Of a stretch of 15,189 nucleotides of DNA, positions 13,992 through 15,189 are shown piece by piece. The DNA is from DASVEE01 sp036399695. Lineage in GTDB: Bacteria; Acidobacteriota; Thermoanaerobaculia; Gp7-AA8. The notes beneath the pieces were generated by a model. The model was not told the origin of the DNA. It made no database searches and was given only the letters and a program-made list of their open reading frames with translations. The stretch lies in the NCBI GenBank assembly GCA_036399695.1, contig DASWMP010000078.1, positions 1 to 15,189 of the forward strand, given 5' to 3'. Each line of letters starts with the position of its first letter. The stretch's first letter is position 1. Both the position numbers and the translations under genes were made by a program.

Positions 13992-14789
13992 TCAGCGCAC
14001 CATCTGCTCTGACACGTCCCACAGGCGGCTCGCCCCGTCCACGTCGCGGGACTGGCGGCTTCGTTTGCCGGGCTTGCGCTTCACGTAGTACTCGCCGGGC
14101 GTCCAGTCGGTGCTCGTGGCCAGCCACACCAGCGTGTCTGCGCCTTTCTCCGGCGAGATCATGAACATTTTGGCCAGGAGGCCGCTGTACAACGCCTTCA
14201 GCGCCGAGGAGCCTTCGCGCGCGAAGCCCGTCGCCACCACGCCCGGGTGAAACGACACGGCGCGTATGCCTTTGAAGCGGCGGTTCAGCTCCGCGGCGTG
14301 CAGGATGTTCATCAGCTTGGCCGAGCCGTAGGCGTTCCAGGCTGAATAGCGCTTCGCGTTCTCCAGGTCGTCGAAATCGAGACGGCCGCCCATCTGGTGC
14401 GCCTTGCTCGCCGTGTTGATGATCGTCGCGTTCGACGCTTCGAGCCGCTCGCGCAGCAGCAGCGTCAGGAGAAAGCCGCCGAGGTGATTCACCTGGAACG
14501 TCTTTTCATGGCCGTCCACCGTGAGCTGGCGCGTGTTCACCACGCCGCCGACGTTGTTCACCAGCACGTCGATGCGCCGGTACTTCGCCAGCAGTTTCTC
14601 CGCGAACGCGCGCACGTCGCTGAGCTTCGCAAAGTCGACGAGATAGGCATCGGCGCCGATGCTGGAGGCGAGGCGCGTCGTCTCCGGCGAGCGGCCGGTG
14701 ATGACGACCGTATGTCCCTGGGCGCGCAACGCACGCGCGGCGGAGGCACCGATACCGGAGCTCCCCCCGGTGATGACGATGGTTTTCAT
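13992..14789 (-). CDS. Short-chain dehydrogenase/reductase (retinol-dehydrogenase-like)
   Basis: The 265-residue product is a classical SDR, an NAD(P)H-dependent oxidoreductase. The cofactor motif TGGSSGIG is at residues 7-14, NNVGG at 78-82, and the catalytic set N101, S128 (INTAS), Y154 and K158 (YGSAK) is complete. HPGVVATGFAREG near 185 is typical of the branch resembling retinol dehydrogenases and WW-domain oxidoreductase. R32-R33-like basic residues after the second strand (TGRS) hint at NADPH preference. The substrate is unknown. Its ATG overlaps the stop codon of the upstream gene as ATGA, so the two are translated together. The gene ends beside the repeat-rich gap, with no obvious terminator. 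Confidence 0.93.
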   Translation of the reverse strand: MKTIVITGGSSGIGASAARALRAQGHTVVITGRSPETTRLASSIGADAYLVDFAKLSDVRAFAEKLLAKYRRIDVLVNNVGGVVNTRQLTVDGHEKTFQVNHLGGFLLTLLLRERLEASNATIINTASKAHQMGGRLDFDDLENAKRYSAWNAYGSAKLMNILHAAELNRRFKGIRAVSFHPGVVATGFAREGSSALKALYSGLLAKMFMISPEKGADTLVWLATSTDWTPGEYYVKRKPGKRSRQSRDVDGASRLWDVSEQMVR

Positions 14790-15189
14790 CGAGGGATCGT
14801 ACCGCGATCCGTCTCGAACGTCAGTGACGCCCAGATGCTCTCCCAGTCCGCGCCGGACGCGGGTGGCGCCGCGACCATGTGCGTCGTCTTGAACAGCCAG
14901 GCGCCTTTACGCCGCAGCGTGAAGGCGGCGCGGCCGTCCTGTCCCGTACGTGCGCGCAGATGCTGCCCGCCGTCGTCGTGATGCATGGCGGTCAGGAGCA
15001 CGCCGGCGAGCGGCTTTCCTTCGAACAGCACGCGCACCGTCAACGCGCCGCTGCCGGCGAACGGATCGTTCTCCGGGATCAGCTCGAGGCGCAGGCCGGC
15101 GGGCGCGTCGAAGCCGGTCGCGTTGCCGCCGGTGAAGAGCAGCGCCTTGGCGGAGCGGGAGAAGAGCTCCCGTCCTGCTTTCCGCGATT
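14786..15189 (-). CDS. DUF4198-like protein, 5' end outside the window
   Basis: The frame is open from the right edge and gives about 133 C-terminal residues. It reads AKALLFTGGN, then GLRLELIPENDPFAG, then LTVRVLFEGKPLAGVLLTAM, then RTGQDGRAAFTLRRKGAWLFKTTHMV, then DWESIWASLTFE. This pattern matches DUF4198 proteins, periplasmic or membrane-linked beta-sandwich proteins often placed near metal (nickel, cobalt) or TonB-type uptake systems. The N-terminus, where a signal peptide would be, is missing, so location cannot be confirmed. It overlaps the SDR start by four bases (ATGA). Family assignment is from memory of the consensus, not a search. Confidence 0.7.
   Translation of the reverse strand, partial: SRKAGRELFSRSAKALLFTGGNATGFDAPAGLRLELIPENDPFAGSGALTVRVLFEGKPLAGVLLTAMHHDDGGQHLRARTGQDGRAAFTLRRKGAWLFKTTHMVAAPPASGADWESIWASLTFETDRGTIPR

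Noticed and set aside
13141..14127. Long frames on both strands across the repeat array
   Set aside because: Their amino-acid repeats follow exactly the tandem DNA repeats and hairpins, codons show no protein-level constraint, and no start context is convincing.

Overview
The window looks like chromosomal DNA of a GC-rich, Gram-negative-type bacterium, probably from a metagenomic contig. An Acidobacteriota-like origin is my best guess. It rests on the tandem Uma2 genes, the aerobic benzoyl-CoA (box) genes and the many dispersed GC-rich inverted repeats in the gaps; there is no rRNA or marker gene to confirm it. I see no tRNA, rRNA, CRISPR array, transposase or phage gene.

Layout, left to right. 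Positions 1-50 hold nested palindromes. A YgiD-like extradiol dioxygenase (84-857, +) follows. A 338-base gap then carries the C-terminal remnant of a LuxR-type regulator, and two tandem Uma2-family nuclease-fold genes (1196-2338, +) come next. A repeat-filled gap separates these from a leftward pair, an O-antigen ligase/polymerase-like membrane protein (3618-5213, -) and a DyP-type peroxidase (2716-3582, -). Rightward from 5256 are a tiny one-helix membrane protein, an 88-residue peptide built of DGTD octapeptide repeats, a JmjC/cupin Fe(II)/2-oxoglutarate oxygenase and a sucrase/ferredoxin-like [2Fe-2S] protein. The last two overlap by four bases (GTGA). A 22-bp-arm hairpin at 7905-7964 separates this operon from a convergent MarR regulator (7977-8447, -), which is divergent from a YceI-family protein (8524-9063, +).

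The right part is a catabolic cluster. It has a BoxR/BzdR-type regulator (XRE helix-turn-helix fused to a shikimate-kinase-like domain), BoxC (benzoyl-CoA-dihydrodiol lyase) and BoxB (di-iron benzoyl-CoA epoxidase). The reductase BoxA, the aldehyde dehydrogenase BoxD and a benzoate-CoA ligase are not in the window. The 10-base string TATAATTCCG occurs just before both boxR and boxC and is the best candidate for the shared promoter/operator. An 874-base non-coding stretch made largely of tandem, hairpin-forming repeats follows boxB. Last come an SDR oxidoreductase and a DUF4198-like protein cut by the window end, overlapping by ATGA (both -).

The most interesting candidate is the peptide-oxygenase-ferredoxin operon at 5432-7882. 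A small acidic peptide with an exact 8-residue period is encoded with strongly varied synonymous codons. It is followed by two hairpins that could set a high peptide:enzyme ratio, and then by a JmjC hydroxylase with an intact HxD...H iron site. This could be a ribosomal-peptide modification system (for example Asp/Thr hydroxylation), but that function is inferred from layout only. A second unusual signal is a short element, CCATCTCGGAGTGCGGTGGC or close to it. It sits within a few bases after the stop codons of three unrelated genes, always in the same orientation as the gene.
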